From positions 1 through 64,000 of the forward strand of contig JANJTA010000038.1 in assembly GCA_024711345.1 (NCBI GenBank): DNA of 64,000 bases, read 5' to 3'. Below, piece by piece: positions 44,962 to 55,776 of this stretch. A program made the translations under genes and the position numbers. The stretch's first letter is position 1. The number at the start of each line of letters is the position of its first letter. The notes under the pieces are model-generated. The model saw only the letters and a program-made list of their open reading frames with translations, was not told the DNA's origin and made no database searches. The stretch comes from Rhodanobacter sp. Its GTDB lineage: Bacteria; Pseudomonadota; Gammaproteobacteria; Xanthomonadales; Rhodanobacteraceae.

Positions 44962-45963
44962 ATGGCGCTGATCGAGACGCTCGAATCGGCCTGGTACGGC
45001 AATGGCCGCGCGCCGTGGTGGACGGCGCCGCTGGCGGCGCTGTACGGCGGCGTGGTCCGCCTGCGCGGCGCGCTCTACCAGCGCGGCTGGTTGCGCAGCG
45101 TGCGCCTGCCGGTGCCGGTGATGGTGGTCGGCAATCTCACGGTGGGCGGCACCGGCAAGACGCCGCTGACCATCGCGCTGGCGGAGGCTTTGCGTGAGCG
45201 CGGCTACCGGCCCGGCGTGGTCAGCCGCGGCTACGGCGGCACCCAGCGCGAGCCGCTGCTGCTGGGCGACGTGCCGGATCCGACCCAGGTCGGCGACGAG
45301 CCTTGCCTGATCCGTGCCAGCGGCGTGCCGGTGGCGGTGGGGCGCGACCGCCCGACGGCGGCGCAGCTGTTGCTGGACGCCGGCTGCGACGTGCTGATCG
45401 CCGACGACGGCCTGCAGCACTACCGCCTGGCGCGCGACGTGGAGATCTGCGTGATCGACGGCGTGCGCCGTTTCGGCAACCGCCGGCTGCTGCCGGCCGG
45501 GCCGCTGCGCGAACCGCTGGAGCGGCTGCGCCGCGTCGACCTGCGGGTGTGCAACGGCGGCGCGGCCGCAGCCGGCGAATATCCGATGCAACTGCGCGGC
45601 GGCGCGGCGGTGGCGCTGGATGACGGCCGCACGCAGGCCTTGGCGGACTTCGCCGGCCAGCGCGTCCACGCGCTGGCGGCGATCGGCAACCCGCGGCGCT
45701 TCTTCGACAGCCTGCGTGCGGCCGGCATCGAGCCGATCGAGCACGCGTTCGCCGACCACCACGAGTTCGTCGCGACCGAGCTGGAGTTCGGCGACGGCTT
45801 GCCGCTGCTGATGACCGACAAGGATGCAGTCAAGTGCCGCCACTTCGCCCGGCCGCACTGGTGGCGGGTACCGGTGCAGGCGCAGCTGCCGGAGGCGTTC
45901 TACGCGGCGCTGCTGGAACGGCTGGGCGGTTTGCGCCGCGAAATGGGTTCGCCCGCCACGTAG
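44962..45963 (+). CDS. lpxK: Tetraacyldisaccharide 4'-kinase LpxK
   Basis: Phosphorylates the lipid A disaccharide at the 4' position. The 333-residue protein has the P-loop-type [15 protein letters not shown] near residue 55, VVSRGYGG, and [25 protein letters not shown]. An N-terminal amphipathic/membrane region fits its peripheral membrane location. Its last 64 bases overlap the end of the convergent hutI gene. Confidence 0.95.
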   Translation: MALIETLESAWYGNGRAPWWTAPLAALYGGVVRLRGALYQRGWLRSVRLPVPVMVVGNLTVGGTGKTPLTIALAEALRERGYRPGVVSRGYGGTQREPLLLGDVPDPTQVGDEPCLIRASGVPVAVGRDRPTAAQLLLDAGCDVLIADDGLQHYRLARDVEICVIDGVRRFGNRRLLPAGPLREPLERLRRVDLRVCNGGAAAAGEYPMQLRGGAAVALDDGRTQALADFAGQRVHALAAIGNPRRFFDSLRAAGIEPIEHAFADHHEFVATELEFGDGLPLLMTDKDAVKCRHFARPHWWRVPVQAQLPEAFYAALLERLGGLRREMGSPAT

Positions 45964-47162
45964 ACCCGCCGCGCCAGGCCACCGCCGATCCAGTAGCACA
46001 GCTCGGCGGGCTGGCGCGCGTTCCACACCACCAGGTCGGCGCGCTGGCCCGCGGCGAGCGTGCCGCGGTCGCGCAGTCCCAGGGCGCGGGCCGCATGGAC
46101 GGTCACCCCGCGCAGCGCTTCTTCCGGGGTGAGGCGGAACAGCGTGCAGGCCATGCCGGCCGCCAGCCGCAGCGACAGCAGCGGCGAGGTGCCGGGGTTG
46201 CAGTCGGTGGCGACCGCGATCGGCACGCGCTGCTCGCGCAGCGCCGCTACCGGCGGCAGTTGCGCCTCGCGCAGCGCGTAGAACGCGCCGGGCAGCAACA
46301 CCGCGACGGTGCCGGCCTGCGCCATCGCGGCGACGCCGGCTTCGCCCAGATGTTCCAGGTGATCGGCCGACAGCCCGCCGAACTCGGCCACCAGCGCGGC
46401 GCCGCCCTGGTCGGACAACTGCTCCGCATGCAGCTTCACGGGCAGACCGAGTTGGGTGGCGCACTCGAACACGCGACGGGTTTCCTCGCGGTTGAAACCG
46501 ATGCCTTCGCAGAACGCGTCCACCGCGTCGACCAGGCCGTCGGTGGCGAGCGTGGGCAGCATCTCGTCGCAGACCAGGCTTACGTAGTCGTCGCGCCGCT
46601 CGCGATATGCCGGCGGCAGCGCGTGCAGGCCGAGGAAACTGGTGCGCACCGTGATGCCCAGTTCGCGGCCGAGCCGGCGCGCCACGCGCAGCATGCGGCG
46701 TTCGGCCTCCAGTTCCAGCCCGTAACCGGACTTGATCTCCAGCGTGGTCACGCCGTCGGCCAGCAGTGCGCGGGCGCGCGGCAGCGATTGCGCGAACAGC
46801 TGCTCCTCGCTGGCTGCGCGGGTGGCATTGACGCTGGACACGATGCCGCCGCCGGCGCGCGCGATGTCCTCGTAGCTGGCGCCGTTCAGGCGCAACTCGA
46901 ACTCGTGCGCACGGTCCCCGCCGAACACCAGGTGCGTGTGGCAGTCGACCAGCCCCGGCGTGACCAGCGCATCGTCCAGCGATTCCACCGTGGCAGCGAG
47001 CGCGGCCGGCGCATCCGGCAGGTCATCCTGCCGGCCGACCCAGGCGATGCGACCGTGATGCAGCGCGATCGCGCCGCGCTCGATCAGGCCATAGGGCGTG
47101 TCGCCGGCGAACGTGGCCAGGGTGGCGTTGAGCAGCAGTCGATCCCAGCGTGGTTCGTTCAT
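45900..47162 (-). CDS. hutI: Imidazolonepropionase
   Basis: Hydrolyses imidazolone-5-propionate to N-formimino-L-glutamate in histidine degradation. The 420-residue amidohydrolase has metal ligands H75 and H77 in [33 protein letters not shown] follows, then [20 protein letters not shown] and [17 protein letters not shown]. The last residues ([13 protein letters not shown]) are unusual and come from DNA that also encodes the end of lpxK on the other strand. Confidence 0.95.
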   Translation of the reverse strand: MNEPRWDRLLLNATLATFAGDTPYGLIERGAIALHHGRIAWVGRQDDLPDAPAALAATVESLDDALVTPGLVDCHTHLVFGGDRAHEFELRLNGASYEDIARAGGGIVSSVNATRAASEEQLFAQSLPRARALLADGVTTLEIKSGYGLELEAERRMLRVARRLGRELGITVRTSFLGLHALPPAYRERRDDYVSLVCDEMLPTLATDGLVDAVDAFCEGIGFNREETRRVFECATQLGLPVKLHAEQLSDQGGAALVAEFGGLSADHLEHLGEAGVAAMAQAGTVAVLLPGAFYALREAQLPPVAALREQRVPIAVATDCNPGTSPLLSLRLAAGMACTLFRLTPEEALRGVTVHAARALGLRDRGTLAAGQRADLVVWNARQPAELCYWIGGGLARRVYVAGEPISRRKPPSRSSSAA

Positions 47163-47246
47163 GGGGTGCCGGTTCCGCGTGGATGGTGGGATGATCGCAA
47201 GAGGCCTGCGGCCATGGCGCGATTATCGCAGACCGCGTATCCACCT

Positions 47247-47271
47247 GTAGGAGCCCGCTCGCGGGCGATGC
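47247..47271 (+). repeat. REP-type hairpin, copy 1
   Basis: GTAGGAGCCCGCTCGCGGGCGATGC; stem CCCGC/GCGGG. Same family as 47369-47392 and 61011-61107. Confidence 0.8.
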
Positions 47272-47368
47272 TTTCGCCTGTCTACGCATTGGCAGCGAAG
47301 AGCTTCCAGAGCAAGAGCTTTTCGTCTGCCTGCGGCAGCCGAGTCACTTTTCTCTTTGCGTGGTCTCT

Positions 47369-47392
47369 GTAGGAGCGCGCTTGCGCGCGACG
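47369..47392 (+). repeat. REP-type hairpin, copy 2
   Basis: GTAGGAGCGCGCTTGCGCGCGACG; stem GCGCGC/GCGCGC with a TT-type loop. It heads the second tandem unit of the composite element. Confidence 0.8.
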
Positions 47393-47462
47393 CTCTTGCT
47401 CTTGTTTCGTTCGGAGCGAAAAGCATCAGAGGCAAGAGCTTTCGTCTGCCTGCGGCAGCCGA

Positions 47463-47498
47463 GTTACTTTCTCTTTGCGTGGCCAAAGAGAAAGTAAC
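47463..47498. repeat. Perfect 15-bp inverted repeat
   Basis: GTTACTTTCTCTTTG (47463-47477), 6-base loop, CAAAGAGAAAGTAAC (47484-47498). A sister hairpin of the same design lies in inverted orientation at 48080-48115. Confidence 0.9.
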
Positions 47499-47570
47499 CC
47501 AAGAGAAAGGCCACCCCGATGGCGCGCCCTGCGGGCATCCTGCCCTGCGGGTGCGCGGGTGGGCTACGGG

Positions 47571-47627
47571 GTTTGTCGACAGGGCATCCTGCCCTGACGA
47601 CAAACTGGCCGGCATCCCTGCCGGCCA
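47571..47627. repeat. Two adjacent hairpins in the composite element
   Basis: GTTTGTCG-A-CAGGGC-atcct-GCCCTG-A-CGACAAAC (47571-47605) is a 15-position stem with one A/A mismatch. It is followed directly by TGGCCGGC-6-GCCGGCCA (47606-47627). Confidence 0.85.
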
Positions 47628-47667
47628 CCCCTGCGGGGCCTTTCCTTCGCCCACCCGCCGCGCCATA

Positions 47668-47819
47668 GGGGCCCCGGGTAGAGCAGCGCGCTCCCGGTGC
47701 GCACTCTTCAGAAGAACCAGATCAAGAGCAAAGCGGCAAAGCGCTGCTCTGCCGCTTTGGCTCTTCAGCTTCATCACCGAGTGCGGGCCACGATGGCCCG
47801 CCGCTCTACCCGGGGTCCC
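47668..47819. repeat. Inverted repeat enclosing an inner hairpin
   Basis: GGGGCCCCGGGTAGAGC (47668-47684) is the reverse complement, with one mismatch, of GCTCTACCCGGGGTCCC (47803-47819). Inside lies a shorter stem formed by AAAGCGGCA and TGCCGCTTT. Confidence 0.8.
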
Positions 47820-47891
47820 TTGCGCGGCGGTGAGTCGGGGACGGCAGGCCGCGCAGCGGGCGTTGCCAGGGATGGCAACGCCTTTTCGCGC

Positions 47892-48049
47892 GGGCAGGCG
47901 ACGGCATGGATGCCGGAGTTGAGGCAACGCAGGAGCGGTTGCCCGATGCCCGCTCGAAAAGCCCGGCCCCGGCTCACGGACTTGCCGGGCAGGCGAGGGC
48001 ATGGATGCCCGAGTTGAGGCAACGCAAGGAGCAGTTGCCCGAGCCCGGC
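47892..48049 (+). repeat. Direct repeat, two copies with a 95-bp period
   Basis: Copies of about 61-63 bp at 47892-47952 and 47987-48049 share GGGCAGGCG, GGCATGGATGCC, GAGTTGAGGCAACGCA and GGTTGCCCGA-like blocks. Confidence 0.8.
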
Positions 48050-48079
48050 AAGCGCCAAGCGGGGTGTCGTTTTCTCTGG

Positions 48080-48115
48080 GTTACTTCTCTTTTGGACAAG
48101 CAAAAGAGAAGTAAC
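48080..48115. repeat. Perfect 15-bp inverted repeat, sister copy
   Basis: GTTACTTCTCTTTTG (48080-48094), 6-base loop, CAAAAGAGAAGTAAC (48101-48115). It belongs to the inverted third unit of the composite element. Confidence 0.9.
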
Positions 48116-48249
48116 TCGGGCGCCGTAGGCGCACGAAAGCTCTTGCCTCTGATGCTTTTCGCTCCGAACGAAGCAAGAGCAAGGGCATCGCGCACGACCG
48201 AAGGAGGTCCCTCGCGCACAGGGGCGTTCCTGCAGTCACCACGGCCGCA

Positions 48250-49809
48250 TCAGCGCGGTCGCCAACGCGTCTCGTACAAGTCGAAACGGCGATCCTTGAG
48301 GTTCTGCACCGCACCGGCGTTGCGCGCGCTGGCCAGGCTTTCCAGGCGCAGGTCGGCGAACAGCACGGTTTCGATGTTTGGCGTGGAATCCGCGGCGATG
48401 CCGTCGCGTGCGAACGGGAAGTCGCTTGGCGTGAGGATGCAGCTCTGGCCGTACTGGATGTCGAAATTGTTCACGCCCGGCAGATTGCCCACGTTGCCCG
48501 ACAGCACCACGTAGCACTGGTTCTCGATGGCGCGCGCCTGCGCGCAGTAGCGCACGCGCAGGTAGCCCTCGCGCACATCGGTGCAGAACGGCACGAACAG
48601 GATCAGCGCGCCCTGGTCGATCAGGTAGCGCGCCACCTCGGGGAACTCGGCGTCGTAGCAGATCATCACCCCGATCGGTCCGCAGTCGGTCTGCACGGTG
48701 GCCGCGCTGTCGCCGCCGGTGATGTTCCACACGTTGCGCTCGCTCGGCGTGGGGTGCAGCTTCTCGCGCTCGTGGATGGAGCCGTCGCGCAGGCACACGT
48801 AGCAGACGTTGTGGATGTCGCCGTTGGCCTGCTCGGTGGGGTGGGTGCCGGCGATGATGTTGATGTTGTAATGGACGGCCAGACGACTGAACAGCTCCTT
48901 CACCTGCGGAGTGTAGTGGCTCAGCTTGCGGATCGATTCGACCGGCGACAGCTCGGTGTTCTCGATCGACAGCAGCTGCAGCGTGATCAGCTCGGGGAAA
49001 GTGACGAAGTCGGCGCTGTAGTCGGCGGCGATGTCGGTGAAGTACTCGACCTGGGTGGCGAACTCCTCGAACGACTTGATGCGTCGCTGCTGGTACTGCA
49101 CCGAGGCCACCCGCACCGAGTCCGGCAGCAGCCGCGCCGAGGTGATCGGCGGGATGTCGGGCTGGTCGAGCAGTTGCGGGTTGCGCCAGACCAAGTGCAC
49201 GGCGTAGCCCAGCGATTCGTGGTCGGACGGCACGTAGGCGCGCAGCACGCCGATCACCTCGAAATCGTTGGCCAGCTGGAAGCTCAGCGTCTGGTCGCGG
49301 CGGTGGCCTTCCACCACGGCCTGCACGTAGGCCTCGGCGCTGCCGTAGCGCGCGATGTTCCGTGCCAGCCCCGGGATGCGCCCGCCGAACACGATGCCGC
49401 GCAGCTTCAGATCCATGCACAATCGCTTGCGCGCCCGATACAGCCGCTGGCCGATGCGCATGCCGCGGTAGGCCGGGTGCACCACCACTTCCATGCCGTA
49501 CAGCCAGTTGCCGTCCGGCTTGTGGCGCGAGCCCATGCCGCCGCCGGTGATCTGCATCCAGGTATGCGGTGCCAGCGCGGTGGCTTCGTCGATGCGGAAG
49601 GTGGCGCAGTAGCCCACGATCGCGCCCTCGTACTCGACCACGAACTGGCCTTCCGGAAAGTGCGTCTGTTGCGAGCGCAGCATCTCCGCCGAATGGCCCC
49701 ATTCGGGCGTGTAGACGCGCGCGGTGAGCTCGACCAGCGCCGGCACGTCGGCGGGAGTGGCCAGGCGCAGGCGCAGTTTCGGGGTGTTTTCGCTGGTCTT
49801 CCGGGCCAT
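48250..49809 (-). CDS. GNAT acetyltransferase/carbon-nitrogen hydrolase fusion
   Basis: A 519-residue two-domain protein. Residues about 12-200 form a GNAT N-acyltransferase (VEYEGAIVGYCATF, then GMEVVVHPAYRGMRIGQRLY with the acetyl-CoA loop). Residues about 232-515 form a nitrilase-type hydrolase with the triad E273 (FPELIT), K350 (EREKLHP) and C384 (MICYDAEFP). No substrate is known for such fusions; amide formation and cleavage on related molecules is a plausible idea. Start at 49809 (MARKTSENTP) is chosen because it fits the domain. It is divergent from hutF. Confidence 0.9.
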   Translation of the reverse strand: MARKTSENTPKLRLRLATPADVPALVELTARVYTPEWGHSAEMLRSQQTHFPEGQFVVEYEGAIVGYCATFRIDEATALAPHTWMQITGGGMGSRHKPDGNWLYGMEVVVHPAYRGMRIGQRLYRARKRLCMDLKLRGIVFGGRIPGLARNIARYGSAEAYVQAVVEGHRRDQTLSFQLANDFEVIGVLRAYVPSDHESLGYAVHLVWRNPQLLDQPDIPPITSARLLPDSVRVASVQYQQRRIKSFEEFATQVEYFTDIAADYSADFVTFPELITLQLLSIENTELSPVESIRKLSHYTPQVKELFSRLAVHYNINIIAGTHPTEQANGDIHNVCYVCLRDGSIHEREKLHPTPSERNVWNITGGDSAATVQTDCGPIGVMICYDAEFPEVARYLIDQGALILFVPFCTDVREGYLRVRYCAQARAIENQCYVVLSGNVGNLPGVNNFDIQYGQSCILTPSDFPFARDGIAADSTPNIETVLFADLRLESLASARNAGAVQNLKDRRFDLYETRWRPR

Positions 49810-49903
49810 GCTTCGATTATGCCCAGCCTGGTCGCCTGCGCAGGTGAAAGGGATTTCACGCGGGCGGTTACACTGCGCGGCATCGTGCACGGGAGCCAGA
49901 CCG

Positions 49904-51274
49904 ATGAGTGACAGCGCCGCCATTGCCCAGTTCAAGGCCGACCACCTGTGGCAGGCGCACGGCTGGCAGGCCGAGGCGGTATTCGGCGTGGCCGCCGACG
50001 GGCGCCTGCTGGCGCCGGCCGGCACGCCGGCCGAGCGGGTGGGCCGCTGGGTGCTGCCGGGCATGCCGAACCTGCATTCGCATGCGTTCCAGCGTGCGAT
50101 GGCCGGCTTGGCAGAACGCCGCGGGAAGGCCGAGGACAGCTTCTGGAGCTGGCGCGAGACGATGTACGCGTTCGCCGCCACGATCGGTCCGGACGAACTG
50201 CAGGCGATCGCCGCGCAGCTCTACGTGGAAATGCTCAAGGCCGGCTACACCAGCGTATGCGAGTTCCACTACCTGCATCATCAGCCGGACGGCGCGCCGT
50301 ATGCGCCGCCGGAGGCGATGTCGCTGGCGCTGGTCGAGGCGGCGCGCGAGGCCGGCATCGGCCTGACCCTGCTGCCGGTGCTGTACATCAGCGGCGGTTT
50401 CGACGGCCGCGCGTTGAGTGCGCGCCAGCGCCGCTTCGGCCATGACGTCGACGCTTATCTGCGCCTGCTGGAAACGCTGCGCCGGCAGCAGAACGAGGAG
50501 CTGAGCGTGGGCATCGCGCTGCATTCGCTGCGCGCGGTGCCGGAGCCCGCCTTGCGCGAGGTGCTGGCCTGCGAGCTGGCCGCGAGCGGGCCGATCCACA
50601 TCCACATCGCCGAGCAGGTCGGCGAGGTGCAGGACTGCCTGGCCACCCGCGGTGCGCGGCCGGTGGAATGGCTGTTCGGGCATGCCGCGGTCGACGCGCG
50701 CTGGTGCCTGGTCCATGCCACCCACCTCACCGCGGCGGAAACCGCGCAGCTGGCGCGCAGCGGCGCGGTGGCCGGCTTGTGCCCGAGCACCGAGGCGAAC
50801 CTGGGCGACGGCCTGTTCCCGCTGGCCGACTATCTCGACGCCGGCGGCGTGCTCGGCATCGGTTCGGATTCGCACATCTCGATCTCGCCGGTGGAGGAAC
50901 TGCGCTGGCTCGAATACGGCCAGCGCCTGGCCACGCGCCACCGCAACATCGCCGCGCGGCAGCCGGGCGACAGCGTGGGCGAGACGCTGTGGCGCGCTGC
51001 GTTGCGCGGCGGCGCGCAGGCTTCGGGGCGGCCGCTCGGCGAGCTGCGCGAGGGCGCGCGCGCCGACCTGATCGTGCTGGACGACGGCTCGCCGCTGCTG
51101 GCCGCGCGCGACGCGCGCTCGGCGCTGGACAGCTTCCTGTTCGCCGGCAACACGCCGCTGGTGCGTGACGTGATGGTGGGTGGGCGCTGGCAGGTGCGCG
51201 ACTTCCGCCATCGCGACGAGGAGCGCATCGCGGCGCGCTACCGCAGCGTGGTCGGCTCGCTCCAACTTGCCTGA
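49904..51274 (+). CDS. hutF: Formimidoylglutamate deiminase
   Basis: Converts N-formimino-L-glutamate to N-formyl-L-glutamate and ammonia in the five-step histidine degradation pathway. The 456-residue amidohydrolase has metal ligands H58 and H60 in PNLHSHAFQRAMAG. It also has CEFHYLHHQPDG, IHIHIAEQVGEVQDC and GSDSHISISPVEELR. It acts directly after HutI in the pathway, though the two genes are convergently oriented and separated by the GNAT-nitrilase gene. HutH, HutU and HutG are not in the window. Confidence 0.95.
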   Translation: MSDSAAIAQFKADHLWQAHGWQAEAVFGVAADGRLLAPAGTPAERVGRWVLPGMPNLHSHAFQRAMAGLAERRGKAEDSFWSWRETMYAFAATIGPDELQAIAAQLYVEMLKAGYTSVCEFHYLHHQPDGAPYAPPEAMSLALVEAAREAGIGLTLLPVLYISGGFDGRALSARQRRFGHDVDAYLRLLETLRRQQNEELSVGIALHSLRAVPEPALREVLACELAASGPIHIHIAEQVGEVQDCLATRGARPVEWLFGHAAVDARWCLVHATHLTAAETAQLARSGAVAGLCPSTEANLGDGLFPLADYLDAGGVLGIGSDSHISISPVEELRWLEYGQRLATRHRNIAARQPGDSVGETLWRAALRGGAQASGRPLGELREGARADLIVLDDGSPLLAARDARSALDSFLFAGNTPLVRDVMVGGRWQVRDFRHRDEERIAARYRSVVGSLQLA

Positions 51275-51353
51275 AGTCATGAACGCCCGCGCCTGCTGCC
51301 GCTAGCCTGATCGTCATCGCCGCCTTCGGGCGGTTGCCGGGCGGAGCGCCTGC

Positions 51354-52081
<728 letters not shown>

Positions 52082-52085
<4 letters not shown>

Positions 52086-54448
52086 GCGCGCTGACGCGTA
52101 AGGCATGGCGCGACCTGTGGCACCTGCGCGGGCAGGCGCAGGCGATCGCGCTGGTGATCGCCGGCGGCGTCGCCACGCTGGTGATGTCGCAGTCCACCTA
52201 CGAATCGCTCACCGCGACGCGCGAGCAGTTCTACCGGCAGGCGGCGCTGGCCGACCTGTGGGCGCCGCTGGCCCGCGCGCCGGATACCGTGCTGGCGCAC
52301 CTGGCGGCGCTGCCCGGCGTGCAGACCGTGCAGGCGCGGCTGGTGGCGCTGGGCACGCTGGGCGTGCCCGGCTTCGACGAGCCGGTGCGCGCCGAGGTGG
52401 TGTCGCTGCCGCCGGAAGGCGGTCAGCCGCTGCTCAACCGGGTGCAGCTGCGCAGCGGCCGCCTGCCCGATGCGGAACTCGACAACGAGGTGGTGGTGGG
52501 CGAGGCGTTCGCCGCGGCGCACGCGCTGCGCGTCGGCGACCGCCTGCGCATGACCCTGCGCGGCCGCCAGCGCTGGCTGCGCGTGGTCGGCGTGGGCACC
52601 TCGCCGGAGTACGTCTACCAGAGTCCGCCGGGCACCGTCTTTCCCGACTTCAAGCGCTACGCCGTGCTGTGGATGAACCGCCATGCGATGGAAAAGGCGC
52701 TCGACATGGACGGCGCGTTCAACAATGTGGTGCTGCGCCTGCTGCCCGGTGCGCGGCCGGCCGCGGTGATCGCCGGGCTGGACGGCGCGCTGGCGCGCTA
52801 CGGCGGCGTCGGCGCCTACGGCCGCCACGAGCAGACCTCGGCGCGCTACCTGGAAGAGGAGATGCGCCAGCTGCGGACCATGGCGCGGCTGTTCCCGGCG
52901 ATCTTCCTGGGCGTGGCCGCGTTTCTGCTGCACGTGGTGCTGATGCGCCTGGTCGGCACGCAGCGCGAGCAGATCGGCGTGCTCAAGGCGTTCGGCTACA
53001 GCCATCGTGCCCTGGCGGTGCACTACCTGGGCATGGCCGCGGTGGTTGCCCTGCTCGGTGCCTTGCTGGGCATCGCGCTCGGCGCCGGGATGGGGCGCTG
53101 GCTGGCGCACGTCTACCAGGACATCTACCGCTTCCCGTTCCTCGCCTGGCGGCTGAGCCCCGCGGCGATCGCCACCGGGACCGCGGTCAGCCTGGCCGCC
53201 GCCGCGGCCGGTGCGCTGATGGCGCTGCGCGCGGCCGCCAGCCTGCCGCCGGCCGAGGCGATGCGCGCCCCGGCGCCGCCGCGTTTCGGCCCCACGCTGA
53301 TCGAGCGGCTGGGCCTGCAGCGCTGGCTGTCGCAGCCCTCGCGGATGATCCTGCGCGATCTCGAGCGCCGCCCCGGCCGCGCCGCGTTCACCGTGCTCGG
53401 GCTGGCGCTGGCGTGTGCGGTGATCATGGTCGGCCGCTTCCAGGGCGATGCGGTCGGCTACATGGTCGATACCCAGCTCAGCATCGCCCAGCACCATGAC
53501 TTGGCGGTGAGCTTCATCGAACCGGCGCCGCGCCAGGTGCTGTTCGAGCTGGCCGCGCTGCCCGGCGTGCGCGAGGCCGAGCCGATCCGGACCGCGCCGG
53601 TGCGGCTGGTCCACGGCCTGCGCAGCTATCGCACGGTGATCGAGGGGCTGCCGCCGGCGGCGCGCCTGCGCCGGCCGCTGGATGCCCGGCTCGGCGTGAT
53701 CACGCCGCCGGCCGATGGCGTGCTGCTGACCGACTACCTGCAGCGCATGCTGGCGCTCGAGCCCGGCGACACCATCGAGGTGCAGGCCCTGCAGGGGCAT
53801 CGCCACGTGCGCGACGTGCGCGTGGCCGGTTTCGTGCACGAGACGATCGGGGCGCAGGGCTACATGGACCTGGACGCGCTGAACCGGCTGCTCGGCGACG
53901 GCGACGTGGTTTCCGGCGTGCTGCTCGGCGTGCTGCCCGGCGCCGAAGCGGACGTCTACGCGCGGCTGGACCGCCGCCCGTGGGTGGCCGGCATCAGCTC
54001 GCGGCTGGCCTCGGTGCGCAGCTTCTACGCCACCATGGGCGAGAGCCTGCTGGTGTTCACCTGGGTGGCGGCGTTGCTCGGCGGGGTGATCAATTTCGGG
54101 CTGGTCTACAACGCGGCGCGGATCAGCCTGTCCGAGCGCGGCCGCGAGCTGGCCAGCCTGCGCGTGCTGGGCATGACCGAGGGCGAGGTGAGCGCGCTGC
54201 TGCTGGGACAGCTTGGCCTGCTGGTGGCGATCTCGCTGCCGTTCGGCTTCGCCGCCGGCTGGGGCCTGTGCTGGCTGATGGTGCAGGGCTTCCAGTCCGA
54301 GCTGTTCCGCATTCCGATCCGGCTGACCACCGCCACCTATGCGTTCGCCGGGCTGACCGTGCTCGGCGCCAGCGTGGTCTCCGCGCTGCTGGTGCACCGG
54401 CGCATCGCGCGGCTGGACCTGATCGCCGTACTGAAGACCCGCGAGTGA
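52082..54448 (+). CDS. FtsX-like ABC transporter permease
   Basis: A 788-residue membrane protein with two FtsX domains. The N-terminal half has one helix, a periplasmic MacB-like core and a triple-helix block near residues 275-395. The second half repeats the pattern from about residue 425 with a final block near 650-780 ([30 protein letters not shown]). It starts with GTG overlapping the ATPase stop. The double-length form is typical of ATPase-permease-adaptor sets such as this. Confidence 0.92.
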
Positions 54449-54458
54449 GAATTGCCCG

Positions 54459-55658
54459 ATGAGCCTCAAGCGCCGCCACTGGATCGTTGCCGCCGTCGCG
54501 GTCGTCGCCATCGCCGCCGCGGCGTGGTGGGCGCTGCAGACCGCCCCGCGCTCGCTCGACGTGGCGACGGTCACGCGCGGCCCGCTGGTGCAGCGCTTCG
54601 AGGAAGAGGGCCGCACCCAGCTGCCGCGGCGCTGGATGCTGTCGGCGCCGATTGCCGGCACGCTGCGCCGGGTCGATCTGCTGCAAGGGGACGCGGTGAA
54701 GGCGGGGCAGGTGGTGGCGGTGATCGAACCGCTGCAGGGCGCCTTGCTGGACCCGGCCAACCGCACCCGCCTGCTGGCCGAGGAACAGGCTGCGCAGGCC
54801 TCGATGCAGGCGGCGCAACAACGGCTGGCGGCGGCCCAGGCCGATGCCGACCTGGCCGCGCGCGACGCCAACCGCATGCGCACGCTTGGCGCGTCCGGCG
54901 TGGTCAGCGTGGCCGCGCTCGACGAGGTCGAGGCGCGCCTGGCCCGCGCCCAGGCGGCGGCCGCGGCGGCGCAGGCCGAGCGCCGCGCGGCCGCGCAGCA
55001 GCGGGCGGCGCTGGCGGCGCTGCTGCTCGGGCAGGGCCGCAGCGGCGGGCAGGCGGTCGAGCTGCGGGCGCCGATCGACGGCGTGGTCCTGCATCGTTTC
55101 CAGGAGAGCGCGGCGCCGGTGCAGGCCGGGCAGTCGCTGCTGGAACTGGGCGATCTGCGCCAGCTCGAGGTGATGGTGCAGGCGCTGTCGCAGCAGGCGA
55201 TCGCGCTGCGGCCGGGCACGCCGGCGCGGATCCTGCGCTGGGGCGGCGCGGAGGCGCTGCCGGCGCGGGTGACGCGGATCGAGCCGGGCGGTTTCACCAA
55301 GGTCTCGGCGCTGGGCGTGGAGGAGCAGCGCACCCTGGTGTGGCTGGATATCACTGCGCCGCGCGCGCAGTGGGCGTCGCTGGGCGACGGCTACCGGGTC
55401 GAGGTGGAGTTCGAGGTGGGGCGCCGCGCCGACGTGCTGCAGGTGCCGTCCAGCGCGCTGTTCCGCGATGGCCGGCGCTGGGCGGTGTATCGCGTGACGG
55501 GCGGCCGTGCGCGGCTGACGGAGGTCACTCCGGGCATGCGCGGCGACGGCGCGACGGAGATCGTGGCGGGCCTGCGCCAGGGCGAGCGCGTGGTCGCGTA
55601 TCCGGACGATCGCATCGTCGACGGGCTGCGCGTGCGTCCACTGGCTCCATCGCCCTGA
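54459..55658 (+). CDS. HlyD-type periplasmic adaptor
   Basis: A 399-residue membrane-fusion protein. It has an N-terminal anchor (about residues 8-24), lipoyl half-motifs (WMLSAPIAGTLRRVDLLQGDAVKAG and ELRAPIDGVVLHRFQE), a helical hairpin (about 100-190) and C-terminal beta domains ending EIVAGLRQGERVVAYP. It lies ten bases after the permease in the same operon. No outer-membrane factor is adjacent, so it would share one encoded elsewhere. Confidence 0.9.
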   Translation: MSLKRRHWIVAAVAVVAIAAAAWWALQTAPRSLDVATVTRGPLVQRFEEEGRTQLPRRWMLSAPIAGTLRRVDLLQGDAVKAGQVVAVIEPLQGALLDPANRTRLLAEEQAAQASMQAAQQRLAAAQADADLAARDANRMRTLGASGVVSVAALDEVEARLARAQAAAAAAQAERRAAAQQRAALAALLLGQGRSGGQAVELRAPIDGVVLHRFQESAAPVQAGQSLLELGDLRQLEVMVQALSQQAIALRPGTPARILRWGGAEALPARVTRIEPGGFTKVSALGVEEQRTLVWLDITAPRAQWASLGDGYRVEVEFEVGRRADVLQVPSSALFRDGRRWAVYRVTGGRARLTEVTPGMRGDGATEIVAGLRQGERVVAYPDDRIVDGLRVRPLAPSP

Positions 55659-55776
55659 AGGCGCCGCGGCCGCTCGCGGGGATCGGCCCGTGCGGCGGGC
55701 GGAGAATCGGTTTAGCCTGTGCGCGCGTTGCGTGCCGTCGACGACGGTTTTCCGAAAACCACCGGGGGAGAGTCCC

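Larger units (their letters stand above)
47163..48249. repeat. Composite extragenic repeat element (about 1 kb, no genes)
   Basis: A gene-free stretch between hutI and the GNAT-nitrilase gene. It holds two tandem units of about 120 bp (47247-47363 and 47369-47483), each made of a REP-type TAGGAGC...GCGCGA hairpin and a conserved tail. A third unit lies inverted at about 48080-48233. Between them are several hairpins and a 60-bp direct repeat. Open frames here are low-complexity and shared across strands, so no protein is supported. Confidence 0.85.

Noticed and set aside
42952-46464. A 1170-residue minus-strand frame opposite msbA and lpxK
   Set aside because: Same reason: it is the complement of conserved genes, and is His/Gln/Arg-rich without motifs.
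47223-48002. Long open frames on both strands of the repeat region (for example a 259-residue minus-strand frame)
   Set aside because: They run through hairpins and tandem repeats, are rich in Arg/Ala/Pro, have no ribosome site, and their translations repeat the DNA repeats. Such frames are typical false genes of this lineage.
47247-48233. CRISPR array or insertion sequence in the repeat-rich region
   Set aside because: The repeats are not evenly spaced with unique spacers, no cas genes are present, and no transposase frame exists.
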